Notes under the pieces: model-generated
Databases searched by the model: none
Told to the model about the DNA's origin: nothing
The model's input: only the letters and a program-made list of their open reading frames with translations
Position numbers and translations under genes: made by a program
Shown: one piece after another, positions 38,904-48,564 of the stretch
How the letters are laid out: each line of letters starts with the position of its first letter
Position numbering within the stretch: position 1 is the stretch's first letter
From: Planctomycetes bacterium syqfu
GTDB taxonomy: Bacteria; Planctomycetota; Phycisphaerae; Phycisphaerales; Phycisphaeraceae
Length of the DNA: 64,000 bases
Assembly: GCA_020974905.1 (NCBI GenBank)
Contig: CP087563.1
Coordinates: forward strand, 4,464,001-4,528,000
Direction: 5' to 3'

Positions 38904-39926
38904 TTATGCCTTTCTCGGATCAAAGTCCGACTGTTCCTTGAGTTGTTCGTAGAGTGCTTTTTCTTCTTCGCTGATGTCCTTGGGGACCACGATTTTCACG
39001 CGGGCAAAGAGGTCACCGCGACCTTGATTTTTCGGCTTGCGCAGACCCTTTTCACGGATACGCATCTTGGCGCCGCTACTGGTTCCCGGTGGGATCGTCA
39101 TGGTGATCTGGCCATCGAGTGTGTCGACTGGCACCTTGCATCCCAACGCAGCTTCCCACGGACTGATGCGCACATCGACGATCAGGTCACTGCCTGCCAG
39201 TTCGTAGACCGGATGCTTGACGATCTTGAGCTTGAGCATCAGGTTGTGCTCTTTGAGTCGGATCTTGGCACCGTCTGCTGCACCAGCTGGGATCTTGACC
39301 TCCAGCTTGGTGGTCGAGCCGTCCGGACTTTGCAGTGAGATTTGACGGGACCCGCCGTGGTAGGCTTCTTCGAGTGTGATGTTCAGGACGGTGTCGTTGT
39401 CCCCACAGCCACTGCCACAACTCCCGCCACCGCATCCACCACCGGAAGGTCGTTGCTGACGGGCTTGGCCACCAAAGGGATTGCCAGCTCCACCGAACGA
39501 TCCGCCGAAGGGGTTGGTGGCTTTGGCACGTCCGCCGTGGGCCTGGGACATCTGGCCGAAGAGCATTTCGAAGAAGTCGGAGAAGTCGCCACCACCGGAC
39601 ATGTTGAAACCACCAGCGCGACTGCCACGTCCACCACCGGGTCCGCCGAAGTTGAAGTTGAATCCTTCAAAGCCCGGCGGGGGTCGGAAATCCTGTCCCT
39701 GCTGGTAGTTGGCACCGAACTGGTCGTAGCGCTTGCGCTTCTCAGGGTCCTTGAGAACTTCGTAGGCCTCGGTGACTTTCTTGAACTGCTCCTGAGCAGA
39801 CGCTTCCTTGTTGACGTCGGGATGATACTTGCGAGCCAGCGCGCGATAGGCGCGTTTGATCTCCTCTGCCGATGCTTTTCGGTCAACGCCAAGGGTCTTG
39901 TAATAGTCTTCAAATTTGATTGCCAT
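38904..39926 (-). CDS. DnaJ/CbpA-type co-chaperone with Gly- and Cys-rich linker
   Basis: 340 residues from ATG 39926. J-domain 1-70 with [20 protein letters not shown] and the HPD motif (KYHPDV) that stimulates DnaK. Then a Gly/Phe-rich linker (about 75-190), and CTDI/CTDII substrate-binding barrels ([60 protein letters not shown]-like [17 protein letters not shown]). It lacks the four CxxCxGxG zinc repeats of true DnaJ, so it is of the CbpA class. Its linker has a compact cluster of Cys ([14 protein letters not shown]) that I have not seen described for this class. It is upstream of clpB on the same strand, so the two are probably co-expressed under stress. Confidence 0.88.
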   Translation of the reverse strand: MAIKFEDYYKTLGVDRKASAEEIKRAYRALARKYHPDVNKEASAQEQFKKVTEAYEVLKDPEKRKRYDQFGANYQQGQDFRPPPGFEGFNFNFGGPGGGRGSRAGGFNMSGGGDFSDFFEMLFGQMSQAHGGRAKATNPFGGSFGGAGNPFGGQARQQRPSGGGCGGGSCGSGCGDNDTVLNITLEEAYHGGSRQISLQSPDGSTTKLEVKIPAGAADGAKIRLKEHNLMLKLKIVKHPVYELAGSDLIVDVRISPWEAALGCKVPVDTLDGQITMTIPPGTSSGAKMRIREKGLRKPKNQGRGDLFARVKIVVPKDISEEEKALYEQLKEQSDFDPRKA

Positions 39927-40456
39927 ACTTTGATCATTGCAAGCTGCGCGCCAGCGTAACGCCTCAAAAACCAGCATTTATGGCTGATTAGGCTGACAAA
40001 ATCGTCGAACGGCCTGTAAAAGGTGCCGCCTTGGCAGGTTGCAGGACTTGAGCAATCGGATGTGTGCAAACGGAGACACCGGAACCCAAAACTATCATAA
40101 GTATCGATATATTGGATACTTGCAGAATAAACATTTATTGATACAACCTTGGATGCCGGTCTGATGCAGCCTATCATCAATACGGGGTTAAGAATTAAGT
40201 ATGTTTCCTCACGCCCGCTTTGCTCAAGACGCAAAGGCGCGAAGATTTCAAGACAGATCAAGACAATTTTTAACCATAGAGACACAGTCACAGAGAAAAG
40301 ACAGTGAATCAAACCTGATTAATTTTGTTTTTATCTCTGCGTTGTCTGTGCTTCTGTTGTTAAAAATAACTTACTTGTCATTAGAGCGAAGCGGGTGTGA
40401 GGTCAATGCCTTTCCCAAACGTCGCCTGAACCATGATCATTCACAAAGGGAATCTG
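39927..40456. other. Intergenic region with degenerate CACAGAG-type repeats
   Basis: About 530 bases between divergent genes. The stretch 40204-40385 begins CCTCACGCCCGCTTTGCTCA, like the inner arm of the 323-bp element at 20261, and contains TAGAGACACAGTCACAGAG and TCTGCGTTGTCTGTGCTTCT, a degraded version of the composite repeats at 25517 and 29995. The part nearer 39930-40130 is AT-rich and must hold the promoter of the dnaJ-like gene. No gene is supported. Confidence 0.5.
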
Positions 40457-43400
40457 ATGAATCCAAAACGATCACGTCTTTCTTCACTGCTCACCGGCTT
40501 AACGGCATGCGCGTTGTTACTCGCTGCTCACCCGGTCTGGGCACAGCCAAGGGCCTCACGGATTCCCATTACGGTGAACCTTGATCAACCCGGAGAAGTC
40601 ACACTGGTCATTGAGGATGCCCAGGGCAAGCGTGTCCGCAACCTGATCAGCGCTCAGCCCATGAAGGCCGGTCGCCACACCATCTACTGGGATGGCATGG
40701 ATGACCGGGAACGCGATCGCGAAGCTGCCAAGCATTCGGTCTTCCATATCCCCGGTCGTATGGTCGAACCCGGTTCATACACCGTCCGCGGACTTGTCCA
40801 TCCCACCATCGACATCATCTATCGCATGACACCCTACACCAACGGCAACCCGCCCTGGCGCACCACCGACCACGGCAGTCAATGGCTGACCAATCACTCG
40901 GCGCCCAGCGATGTGGTGTTTTTACCGGCGGGTGTCGGGCCAATTCGCGATGGCAAACCGACTTCCAAGGGCGGGCAACTGCTGGTCTGCTCCCGTGTCG
41001 CTGAAGGTGGAAGCGGTCTGGCGTGGCTGGATCGAAATGGCAACAAACTCTGGGGCCAACACTGGTTAGGCGGAGTCTGGACAGCGGCATCACACATGGC
41101 GGTCGATCACGGTGATCATCCCGTCGAAGGCACCTACGCCTATGCTGCAGCCTCCTGGCAAGGCGATAAATACAACGGCTATAAGTCCGAACTTCGCCTG
41201 CATAAACTCGTCACCGCCTCCCACCACGTCAAAGCGCCCCGTGATAAACGATTCGGCACCGGGGAAGACCGACCTGTCCTTGATGATCTCTATCAAATCC
41301 CAATGCTCCCCGATGCCCCGCCGATGCCCAAGGGCAATGAACGTCAGCTCAAGGCCTACCGAAGTCGGTACTCGGCCAACCTCACCGGGATGACCGTCCA
41401 CAACGGTATCGTCGTCTGCGCCTTTGCCAAACTCAATATGATCACGTTCATCGATGCCCATCAACAAAAAGTCCTGGGCACTGCCACCGTCACCGACCCG
41501 CGCGGCATGGCGTTCGACCGGAAGGGCAAACTCTACATCCTCTCGGCCGACAAACTCCTTGCCTACACCCTCAATCCCCAAGCTCCCCAAAAGCTGGCCC
41601 AACCCCAAACCCGCATCACCGGCCTGCTTGATCCCCAATATGTCACCATCGCAGACAACGGCGATCTGTACATCTCCGACTGGGGGACCAGTCACCAGGT
41701 CAAACAGTTCAACGCACAGGGTCAACCCCTCAACACCTTCGGCGACCCGGGTGTCCCGGTCATCGGCAAGTACAACCCCAATCACATGAACCACCCCGCA
41801 GGCATGGCGTTGGATGACCAGAACCGCCTGTGGGTCACCGAAAACACCCACATCCCCAAGCGGGTGAGTATCTGGAATCTCAAAGACCGCAGCCTGGCTC
41901 ACGCGTTCTATGGCCCGATGCGCTACGGCGGCTCGGGGGCTGTCGATCCCAAAAACGAAAACCGGTTCTTCTATGACGATGATCACGGCGGAACGCTGGT
42001 CTTTGAACTGGACTACCAAACCGGCAAGTCGACTCCCTTGTCCATCGCCTATCTCGATGCGTACAACCAGACCGGCTTGATGGGCCGATACACCGGGGCA
42101 GCTCCCAGTTACCCGATCTATCACGGCGATCAACTCTATCTCACCGATGCCTACAACCTGCACACCACCGGCCGACGCACGGCGACACTCTACCGCTATG
42201 ACAAGGATGGCATCGCACGCATTGTTGCCGCGGCAGGGAATGTCAATGACGCAGCCAAACAGGTCCTCCCGGCATTCCTTCGCCCCGAATTGCAGGCCCA
42301 AATGCCCGACGGATTCAAACCCGCGCCCAACCAGAACATGCTCTACATCTGGAGCGACACCAACGGCAACGAGCAACTGGATCCCAATGAAGTCCAGTTC
42401 CTCGACCCCAAAACACATGCTGCCAAAGACAACAACAAACCGTCTATGGGCACCGTTTCCATCGCCAATGACCTGTCGTTTACCTTCTCCTATGTCGGTG
42501 ATGATGTCGTGCAATTCGTTCCCACTTCTGTGAGCAGCAACGGTGTCCCAAGCTATGACATCAACCAACGCAACGTCCTGGCGACCGGCACGCAACCCCC
42601 GGCATCCAGTGGCGGTAACCAAGTCCTGCTGGCTAAAGACGGTTGGATGATCACCACCACGCCGCTCAAACCCTTTGCCCGCGAAGGTCTGGGTGGTGCG
42701 CGTCACGGCGAACCCATGTGGTCCTACCCCAGTCTCTGGCCCGGACTCCACGCTTCGCATATTGCCCCCATGCCTGAAAATCCCGGGCAGGTCATCGGCA
42801 CCACGCGCGTCGTGGGCAATGTCATCGACGCCCCCAAACCCTCCGATGCCGGTCAACTCTGGGCCATCAACGCAAACAAGGGGAATGTCTATGTCTTCAC
42901 CACCGACGGCCTGTTTGTCACCCGTCTCTTTGAAGACAGCCGACGTGCATCATGGAACGCCGAAAAGGCCATCCCCGGCATGAACGTCAACCATCTCTCG
43001 CTCCAGGAAGAATGCTTCGGCCCAACCTGGACCGCCACCGACTCTGGCAAGGTCTATCTCCAGGCACACTTCGTGGGCAACATCCTCGAACTTCAAAACC
43101 TCGACAAGATCAAGCGTCTGCCCAACCAGTCCTTGAGCATCACCAAATCGCAACTGCTCGCTGCCATGCAGTGGCATGTCGAAGATGAAGCCAAACGCCA
43201 GGCTGCCGCTGGCCAAAAGGTGACCACGCTCAACGCACCGATCCTCGCCAAGTCCCCGACACTGGACGGCAAGGCTGACGACTGGAAAAATGCCCAGTGG
43301 GTCGAGATCGACAAACGCAAACAACAGGTCGGCAACTGGGGCAAAAAAGATGTGACCACCCGCGCATCCGTCGCCATTGCTGACGGCAAACTCATCGCCA

Positions 43401-43966
43401 TCTGGCAGACCTATGACAAAAATCTCCTGAGAAACAGCGGTGAATCGCTCACCAACCTGTTCAAGTCCGGCGGGTGTCTGGACATCATGATCAGCACCAA
43501 CACCAAAGCCAACCCCAACCGCCGCTTGCCGGTCAAGGGCGACCAGCGCCTGCTCATCTCGCAGGTTGGTAAAGACAAGACCGTGGCTGTGGTGTATGAG
43601 CCGGTCGCAGCAAGCAAGGAACTTTCCGCCGAGTTCGGCTCACCGCTGCGGACTCTGAAATTTGACCGCGTGCAGGTCGTCAGTGATCAAGTCACCTTGG
43701 CAAGCCAAACCGTCAAGGATCTGAAACTCGACAAGGGCGGCACGATCCAGCAGACCACCTATGAAATGTCAATCCCACTATCCATCTTGAACTTCAACCC
43801 CAAGTCCGGCGACAAACTCAAATTCGACATCGGCATCCTCCGCGGTGACGGCAGCCAAACCCTGCAACGCGTCTACTGGACCAACAAGGCCTCAGGCATC
43901 GTCAGCGACATCCCCTCTGAAGCCGAGTTGATCCCAGCACTGTGGGGTGAGTTGGAGATCAAGTAA
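40457..43966 (+). CDS. Large secreted NHL/beta-propeller protein with C-terminal carbohydrate-binding-like domain
   Basis: 1,169 residues. ATG 40457 has AAAGGGA upstream. A signal peptide ends near HPVWAQ. A FlgD-like Ig domain (about 30-110; ITVNLDQPGEVTLVIEDAQG, HTIYWDGMDD) is followed by a long beta-propeller region with NHL-like repeats (DPRGMAFDRKGKLYILSADK, DPQYVTIADNGDLYISDWG, HPAGMALDDQNRLWVTENTH). An EF-hand-like DTNGNEQLDPNEVQFLD lies near residue 630. The C-terminal domain (about 960-1165; APILAKSPTLDGKADDWKNA) resembles CBM9/DOMON modules that bind sugar or haem. No catalytic residue is identified, so it may be a binding or scaffold protein for glycans; a propeller lyase cannot be excluded. 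It has no gene partner and is followed by a repeat pair and a terminator. Confidence 0.75.
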   Translation: MNPKRSRLSSLLTGLTACALLLAAHPVWAQPRASRIPITVNLDQPGEVTLVIEDAQGKRVRNLISAQPMKAGRHTIYWDGMDDRERDREAAKHSVFHIPGRMVEPGSYTVRGLVHPTIDIIYRMTPYTNGNPPWRTTDHGSQWLTNHSAPSDVVFLPAGVGPIRDGKPTSKGGQLLVCSRVAEGGSGLAWLDRNGNKLWGQHWLGGVWTAASHMAVDHGDHPVEGTYAYAAASWQGDKYNGYKSELRLHKLVTASHHVKAPRDKRFGTGEDRPVLDDLYQIPMLPDAPPMPKGNERQLKAYRSRYSANLTGMTVHNGIVVCAFAKLNMITFIDAHQQKVLGTATVTDPRGMAFDRKGKLYILSADKLLAYTLNPQAPQKLAQPQTRITGLLDPQYVTIADNGDLYISDWGTSHQVKQFNAQGQPLNTFGDPGVPVIGKYNPNHMNHPAGMALDDQNRLWVTENTHIPKRVSIWNLKDRSLAHAFYGPMRYGGSGAVDPKNENRFFYDDDHGGTLVFELDYQTGKSTPLSIAYLDAYNQTGLMGRYTGAAPSYPIYHGDQLYLTDAYNLHTTGRRTATLYRYDKDGIARIVAAAGNVNDAAKQVLPAFLRPELQAQMPDGFKPAPNQNMLYIWSDTNGNEQLDPNEVQFLDPKTHAAKDNNKPSMGTVSIANDLSFTFSYVGDDVVQFVPTSVSSNGVPSYDINQRNVLATGTQPPASSGGNQVLLAKDGWMITTTPLKPFAREGLGGARHGEPMWSYPSLWPGLHASHIAPMPENPGQVIGTTRVVGNVIDAPKPSDAGQLWAINANKGNVYVFTTDGLFVTRLFEDSRRASWNAEKAIPGMNVNHLSLQEECFGPTWTATDSGKVYLQAHFVGNILELQNLDKIKRLPNQSLSITKSQLLAAMQWHVEDEAKRQAAAGQKVTTLNAPILAKSPTLDGKADDWKNAQWVEIDKRKQQVGNWGKKDVTTRASVAIADGKLIAIWQTYDKNLLRNSGESLTNLFKSGGCLDIMISTNTKANPNRRLPVKGDQRLLISQVGKDKTVAVVYEPVAASKELSAEFGSPLRTLKFDRVQVVSDQVTLASQTVKDLKLDKGGTIQQTTYEMSIPLSILNFNPKSGDKLKFDIGILRGDGSQTLQRVYWTNKASGIVSDIPSEAELIPALWGELEIK

Positions 43967-43986
43967 AAGTTTGTGTCACATGCAAC

Positions 43987-44064
43987 ATAGCCGCGTTGCT
44001 ACGCAACGCTGGTGTCTTGAATCGTGAACGTGATTAAACCAGCGTTGCGTAGCAACGCGGCTAT
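43987..44064. repeat. Perfect 27-base inverted repeat with internal hairpins
   Basis: Each arm starts or ends with ATAGCC and contains the hairpin GCGTTGC-TAC-GCAACGC (43993-44009) and its inverted copy (44042-44058). The arms are identical over 27 bases with a 24-base spacer. It lies in the 3' region of the propeller gene. Confidence 0.85.
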
Positions 44065-44101
44065 TAAAGATGCAGTATTGATTATTGATAAATCAAACAA
44101 A

Positions 44102-44140
44102 AACAGCCGCGCGACTTGGCATCGCGCGGCTGTTGTTTTA
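44102..44140. terminator. Bidirectional terminator between convergent genes
   Basis: Thirteen-base arms AACAGCCGCGCGA and TCGCGCGGCTGTT, with A-rich sequence on one side and TGTTGTTTTA on the other. It separates the propeller gene and the SDR gene. Confidence 0.88.
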
Positions 44141-44159
44141 CAAATCAATCGTCGAAGTC

Positions 44160-44987
44160 TTACGCTTCTTCGGGCATCGCCCAGGGTGCGAAGCTGTCAC
44201 CGATACCTGATGCCAGGTAACCGCCGTCGATGACGATGGTGTGACCGTTGATGAACTTGGCAGCAGGTGATGCCAGGAAAACCGCAGCACCGGCGATTTC
44301 GTCACCTGTGCCGAAGCGCTGCATCGGGGTGTGTTCGATGATGCGGCGACCACGGTCGGTGCCTTCGATCATCTTGCGGTTGATGTCGGTGGGGACAAAA
44401 CCGGGGGCAATGGCGTTGGTGCGGATGCCATGCTTGGCCCATTCGTTGGCTAAACTGCGGGTCAGACCGAGGATGGCATTCTTGGCCGCAGCGTAGGCAG
44501 TGACCTGCACCAGGTCGACGAACGAACTGATGGAAGCCAGGTTGATAATCGAGCCGTCATGCTGTTCGCGGAAGATTTTTTCCGCTGCCTGGCAGACGCG
44601 AAGCGTGCCGGTGACATGGGTTTCGTGCACCATGTTAAACTCTTCAGCGGTGAGTTCGACAGTGGGCTTTTTGACCATGATGCCTGCGGAGTTGATGACG
44701 ACATCCAGGCGACCGTAGAGGTCCATGGTCTTGTTGATCGCACGTTCCACGGAGTTTTCCGAGCAGACATCCAAAGCGACACCTGCTGCGACGGGACCTT
44801 CTTCGTTACCGGGATTCAGCTTGTTGAGTTCTTCGACGGCACCTTCGACTTTTTCAAGTGTACGGCTACCGACCACGGCTTTGGCGCCGGATTGGACAAA
44901 AGCAGCGGCCATGGCTTTACCGATACCCGAAGCACCGCCGGTGATGAGAACGACCTTGTCGGTCACGTCAAAAAGATTGGTGGTCAT
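44160..44987 (-). CDS. Short-chain dehydrogenase/reductase (gluconate 5-dehydrogenase/KduD-like)
   Basis: 275 residues from ATG 44987. Classical SDR: cofactor loop TGGASGIGKAMAA, DVVINSAG (NNAG equivalent), catalytic Ser in LASISSFVD, and the YxxxK pair YAAAK; the ending FINGHTIVIDGGYL is typical of sugar-acid dehydrogenases. NAD(P)-dependent oxidation or reduction of a sugar acid is likely, which fits uronate degradation genes elsewhere in the window, though it stands alone here. Exact substrate not readable. No membrane segments. Confidence 0.78.
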   Translation of the reverse strand: MTTNLFDVTDKVVLITGGASGIGKAMAAAFVQSGAKAVVGSRTLEKVEGAVEELNKLNPGNEEGPVAAGVALDVCSENSVERAINKTMDLYGRLDVVINSAGIMVKKPTVELTAEEFNMVHETHVTGTLRVCQAAEKIFREQHDGSIINLASISSFVDLVQVTAYAAAKNAILGLTRSLANEWAKHGIRTNAIAPGFVPTDINRKMIEGTDRGRRIIEHTPMQRFGTGDEIAGAAVFLASPAAKFINGHTIVIDGGYLASGIGDSFAPWAMPEEA

Positions 44988-45146
44988 GTCTAGGTTCCTG
45001 TGTGGATTCAAGGTTGAACAATACAGGATACCAGATTGTGCGAATTTGTGTCGTAGCGGTTCGATTTCGATGGAAATAAACGATCGATCACGCGACCGAT
45101 TCGTCAGTCGGACTCATCAGGCATCTTGAGATTCAAAGAAAATGGT

Positions 45147-45536
45147 TCAGATCAGGTCCGCACGGTCCTGTGCAATGGACAGTTGATGCAGCGATTCCTG
45201 GGCAGCATTGAGCAGTTCACGCTGGTGGTTGGGGTCCAGGTCGATGAACTTGAAGGCTGCTTCGTATTTGCGAAGTCCCAGGTGCTTGATCCAGACGATC
45301 TGACACTCGACGGTTGCCGTGCCGTTGGGGTGCTTGATGTCGACATTGAGAATCGTGCCGATCTTGGGCTTGCGCCAGCCTTTGCAGGTCACGCGCATGC
45401 CTGAGGCGGACATGTCTTCGATGATGCCGAATCGGGTGGTGAGCGTGGCACAGCGGATACGGCCATGACGACGACGATCGTCATGTGTGCTGTCCTGCAG
45501 CAGGTGCGTCATATCCTGTCTTGGGCGCATGCTCAT
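45147..45536 (-). CDS. PilZ-domain protein (probable c-di-GMP receptor)
   Basis: 129 residues from ATG 45536; starts at TTG 45560 or ATG 45530 are possible, and no strong ribosome-binding site decides. It holds both c-di-GMP-binding motifs: the arginine patch RRRHGRIRC (RxxxR) and DMSASGMRV (D/N-x-S-x-x-G), followed by a beta-barrel (LNVDIKHPNGTATVECQIVW). The family couples c-di-GMP level to motility, adhesion or polysaccharide. It lies directly after the RsbW-like gene and likely shares its transcript. Confidence 0.83.
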   Translation of the reverse strand: MSMRPRQDMTHLLQDSTHDDRRRHGRIRCATLTTRFGIIEDMSASGMRVTCKGWRKPKIGTILNVDIKHPNGTATVECQIVWIKHLGLRKYEAAFKFIDLDPNHQRELLNAAQESLHQLSIAQDRADLI

Positions 45537-45575
45537 GGTGGTACCATCGGCAACAACCAAGGCCCGATTGAGTTA

Positions 45576-46151
45576 TCAGGCAACCATTCCTGATAAAAAG
45601 GCGGGGTTGTTTTCCAAATCCTCAAGTGAGGGGGGTTTGAACATGGTCATCTGAATCCGATTCCCCGGTGCGTGGAAAACCACTTCGTCCATGACATTAC
45701 GGATCAGAAACAGTCCCCTGCCGTTGAAGCGTTCGATGTTTTCTTCGCAGGTGGGGTCGGGGAGTTTGGAGAAGTCAAAGCCGGGGCCTTGATCTTCAAT
45801 GATGTATAACACGCGGTCATCATCATGTTTGGCAACAAGTTGGATCATTCGCCCCGAGTACGGCTGAACCGTGCGGCGGCGTTCGGCCAACTGGTAAAAC
45901 GGGTCGGTCGAGTCGCTCATCAGTGACGATGAGACTTCCAGATTCCCGTGATACAGGGCATTACTCAAAGCCTCCTGCAAGGCCAGACTCAGGCGCATCT
46001 GTGCCAGTTCGTCTTCCCAACCGCGTTGAACCAGGTCATTCATGATCTGTTCAATGACGGGCGGGATGGCCATGGGGTCGTTTTCCAGTTCGAAAAACAT
46101 CTCCCCCTGGCCGACGGGGACTTGTTGTTGTGCGTTGCAAATCAAGTGCAT
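45576..46151 (-). CDS. RsbW-like serine kinase/anti-sigma factor (GHKL ATPase)
   Basis: 191 residues. GHKL fold: N box ALQEALSNALYHGN (about 63-76), G1 box DQGPGFDFSK (about 120), G2 box GRGLFLIRNVMDEV (about 143). It lacks His-kinase dimerisation parts, as in RsbW/SpoIIAB-type switch kinases. The ribosome-binding site AAAGGAGG is only one base from the ATG at 46151 but seven bases from an in-frame TTG at 46145 (codon 3), so TTG may be the true start. Its partner phosphatase type (GAF-PP2C) is encoded at 26237; the STAS antagonist and sigma factor are not in the window. The downstream gene is a PilZ protein. Confidence 0.85.
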   Translation of the reverse strand: MHLICNAQQQVPVGQGEMFFELENDPMAIPPVIEQIMNDLVQRGWEDELAQMRLSLALQEALSNALYHGNLEVSSSLMSDSTDPFYQLAERRRTVQPYSGRMIQLVAKHDDDRVLYIIEDQGPGFDFSKLPDPTCEENIERFNGRGLFLIRNVMDEVVFHAPGNRIQMTMFKPPSLEDLENNPAFLSGMVA

Positions 46152-46296
46152 ACCTCCTTTTGGAGATCTTGATACTGTTGGCGGGGTTCAGTACGGACAC
46201 TCTAGATATACCCTACGATTCAGAATTTACGGATGCCAAAAAAAATCGGAGATTGTTTATGCAGGATTGGTAAGTTGGGCAAAGCATGGGGACACA

Positions 46297-46492
46297 CTCA
46301 AAGCCGTATCTCTCCCGAGGGAGGGTTGGTTTGAGGCAAGTTCAGAAACATCGACTTGCGTCACCTGCACCGGGTTCACGGACTTGATGCATGGATGAAG
46401 TTTGAACACGTATCAAAAACATGAGCACCAGATGTCAATCTGGTGCCCGTTTGAGGATGCGAAAACCCAACGGGCACCGGGTTGACACCCTA
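46297..46492. repeat. Palindromic repeats upstream of the RsbW-like gene
   Basis: A divergent family-3-like half unit (46297-46332, CAAAGCCGTATCTC...) and, at 46424-46492, an inverted pair. The pair starts CACCAGAT-GTCA-ATCTGGTG and ends with GGGTTGACACCC, its arms related over about 19 bases with two differences. The first 140 bases upstream of 46152 also hold the promoter of the RsbW-like gene, which I could not place. Confidence 0.6.
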
Positions 46493-46533
46493 TACTCAAC
46501 TTAAGTATTGATCACATGTGAAATAACAGATTA

Positions 46534-47082
46534 TTACAGACTCGGCTCTTCCAGTGGGACCGGGCAGACATCGCGGCGAAGACAGTTTTCGCAGTGCATG
46601 CCTTCCCACAACGCGTTGAACTCACCGAGGACTTCATCGATCAAGCCTGCATCATAAGTCCAGATACCCCACTCAATATTGCGCTTCCGGGCAGACTTGG
46701 CGCCCAACCCCGCGCCGGTGAGATTGGCTGAACCCAGATACATCACACAACTATCCACCACCACGGCCTTGGCATGAAGTCGCGGGCAACGGCGAATCTG
46801 CAAATTCTCCGGCAACTGCTTTTTGAGTTCACGCAACGCAGCAGAACTGGGGACACCTGCATGTAACAACCGTATTTCAACACCTTTATCCGCCAACTTC
46901 ACCAGGTAGGACACGATCGACGGCGCCCTGCGCGACCTTGCTGAACTCCCGGGAGTCGGCACGAGCATCGCCTTGAAGTCCGCTGTGGAAATCTCCAGAC
47001 TGACTTCAGCTTTGAGCATGCCCTTGAGAACCACCTGTTCAAAGTGCTGCTCGTTGGTAATGAGTTGGGGTGCGACAGCCAT
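46534..47082 (-). CDS. Phospholipase D-like (PLDc) domain protein
   Basis: 182 residues. One HKD-type catalytic motif is seen, with adjacent residues HAKAVVVDSCVMYLGSANLT (His, Lys, then Asp, and the GSANLTGAG loop). This is the family of small single-domain PLD nucleases/phosphodiesterases that work as dimers. The Cys cluster at the C-terminus (HCENCLRRDVCPVP) may bind zinc or iron-sulfur. The N-terminus has a helix with EVSLEISTADFKAM. Substrate unknown: nucleic acid or phospholipid. It stands alone on the minus strand. Confidence 0.75.
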   Translation of the reverse strand: MAVAPQLITNEQHFEQVVLKGMLKAEVSLEISTADFKAMLVPTPGSSARSRRAPSIVSYLVKLADKGVEIRLLHAGVPSSAALRELKKQLPENLQIRRCPRLHAKAVVVDSCVMYLGSANLTGAGLGAKSARKRNIEWGIWTYDAGLIDEVLGEFNALWEGMHCENCLRRDVCPVPLEEPSL

Positions 47083-47180
47083 ACCGATACATCGGGTATC
47101 AGGTCATATCAGCATCAAGGTTTATCACTGGAAACATCGCGTCCCAACCTGCGAGCCTGGGTGTCCATCAAGCCAAAAGC

Positions 47181-47218
47181 GCAAACAAAAACCCGTGAGT
47201 GTTTGAGCATCACGGGTT
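47181..47218 (-). terminator. Rho-independent terminator after the pseudopilin gene
   Basis: Arms AACCCGTGA and TCACGGGTT, followed on the minus strand by TTTGTTTGC. It ends transcripts from 47244-48047. Confidence 0.85.
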
Positions 47219-47243
47219 CATGTTGATTGATTATGTGTTGATC

Positions 47244-48047
47244 TTAACGTTGATATGCCACCCAATAGGTGTAATCAAGCGTTTGTTCGGGAACCGTCTG
47301 ACCATGGCCATCGCCAAACAAGGCATTGAAGCTGCCACCTTTGTGATGGTTACCAACTTTGCGGCGTTCATCCGAATCACTACTCAAATCACTGTCTCCC
47401 CAATCTGTATTGGACCATCTTGTGATGGAATAGCCCATGTTGGAGGACCAGTTACTACGATGGTCAACCGTCAAAATCGCATCAGCCCCACGGGATTGAT
47501 CAATACGCAACGGTGTCTTGTCAAAATCACCTGCACTGGCACCATCTGGCGCAGCCGTCCAACCGGAAATTTCGTCACGCAAAGAAGTTGGCGTAATGGA
47601 AGGTGCCACCGAGTTGGGGTCCCAACTGCCCGGACGGATCACATTCATGTAATAGCTGACGTTTTCCAGCTCGTCATACACTGCATGCGCCGTGTTCGAC
47701 GGATTGTACATTTCATCCAAACTTTGAGACGGACACTGCATGGCACCATCATTCTTGTTCAAATAGTGAGCCCACAGGTAAAGATGCCAATCGGCATTGA
47801 TCGAACCACCGACATGCAGGTTTGCCGGGACCATGAAGTTATCAAAATCAACTGCATAGGTATTGGCTGAAATACCGGTCTGACGAATATTCGACAGACA
47901 CTTGCTCTGGAATGCGGCGCTTCTTGCCGAAGCCAGCGCTGGCAACAAAATGCCGATGAGCAGGGCGATGATGCTGATGACCACCAGTAGTTCGATAAGG
48001 GTGAAGCCATGTGCTGATGAGCGATAGCGAAGTTGTGCCAACTTCAT
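47244..48047 (-). CDS. Type II secretion/type IV pilin-like protein (planctomycete pseudopilin)
   Basis: 267 residues. The N-terminal [19 protein letters not shown] (residues about 14-32) is the prepilin cleavage/methylation site and hydrophobic helix; processing is after G14. The following [20 protein letters not shown] is the usual start of the globular domain. The C-terminal [15 protein letters not shown] is close to the H-x9-DG tail of planctomycete pseudopilins, but with one extra residue. Such proteins are abundant in Planctomycetes and may form a periplasmic pseudopilus or display on the surface. A second, partial one lies at the right edge of the window (63685). Confidence 0.85.
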   Translation of the reverse strand: MKLAQLRYRSSAHGFTLIELLVVISIIALLIGILLPALASARSAAFQSKCLSNIRQTGISANTYAVDFDNFMVPANLHVGGSINADWHLYLWAHYLNKNDGAMQCPSQSLDEMYNPSNTAHAVYDELENVSYYMNVIRPGSWDPNSVAPSITPTSLRDEISGWTAAPDGASAGDFDKTPLRIDQSRGADAILTVDHRSNWSSNMGYSITRWSNTDWGDSDLSSDSDERRKVGNHHKGGSFNALFGDGHGQTVPEQTLDYTYWVAYQR

Positions 48048-48564
48048 TGCGTGTTCCTTTTCTCGAGTTACCTGACAGAGCTCTAACCAATCCCCGGGTA
48101 AACATCTTCCTAATCACATGCAAATACCGTTCCATGTGAACCTGATTCGGTGAGGTTTCGAGACTCATTTTAAGTGCGATGCGCTAGCGGTAAATAAGAA
48201 TTTGTCCAAAGTCAGGAATTTCCTGCCAAATCCACTGTTTTTCACACACCCTTAACAAAAGACCTTGCCTAGACCTCCTGTTTTTACCAAGTTTTTCCCA
48301 TATATTGGTGATTGTTTACCCATTCAATCAGCAGGTGGTGCCCAAAAACAAGGCAACTCAGGGAAATGCCTAATTCATCAACTATGCAATGGGATCGCAA
48401 TGAGGCAGACTCGGATCATGTCAATCCTGTGTCGCCAATTCTGGATCAATGTTTTTGAGGATCAACGGATGTTAATCCGGGGAAGGTGACTGGATTCGTA
48501 TCCGAGCCTGCGCCGCATTGAAATGCGGTACTCCTTGAAGCATGAGCGACGAACGTGATTGCTA
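48048..48564. other. Intergenic region upstream of the pseudopilin gene
   Basis: No gene is supported in about 517 bases. It should contain the pseudopilin promoter. A GA-loop palindrome CCGCATT-GA-AATGCGG lies at 48513-48528, in the gap to the GT2 gene, and AGGAATTTCCT forms an 11-base palindrome near 48212. Confidence 0.5.

Noticed and set aside
41090-42856. A 588-codon minus-strand frame opposite the propeller gene
   Set aside because: It is antisense to a clear secreted beta-propeller protein, has no ribosome-binding site, and gives no recognisable domain.
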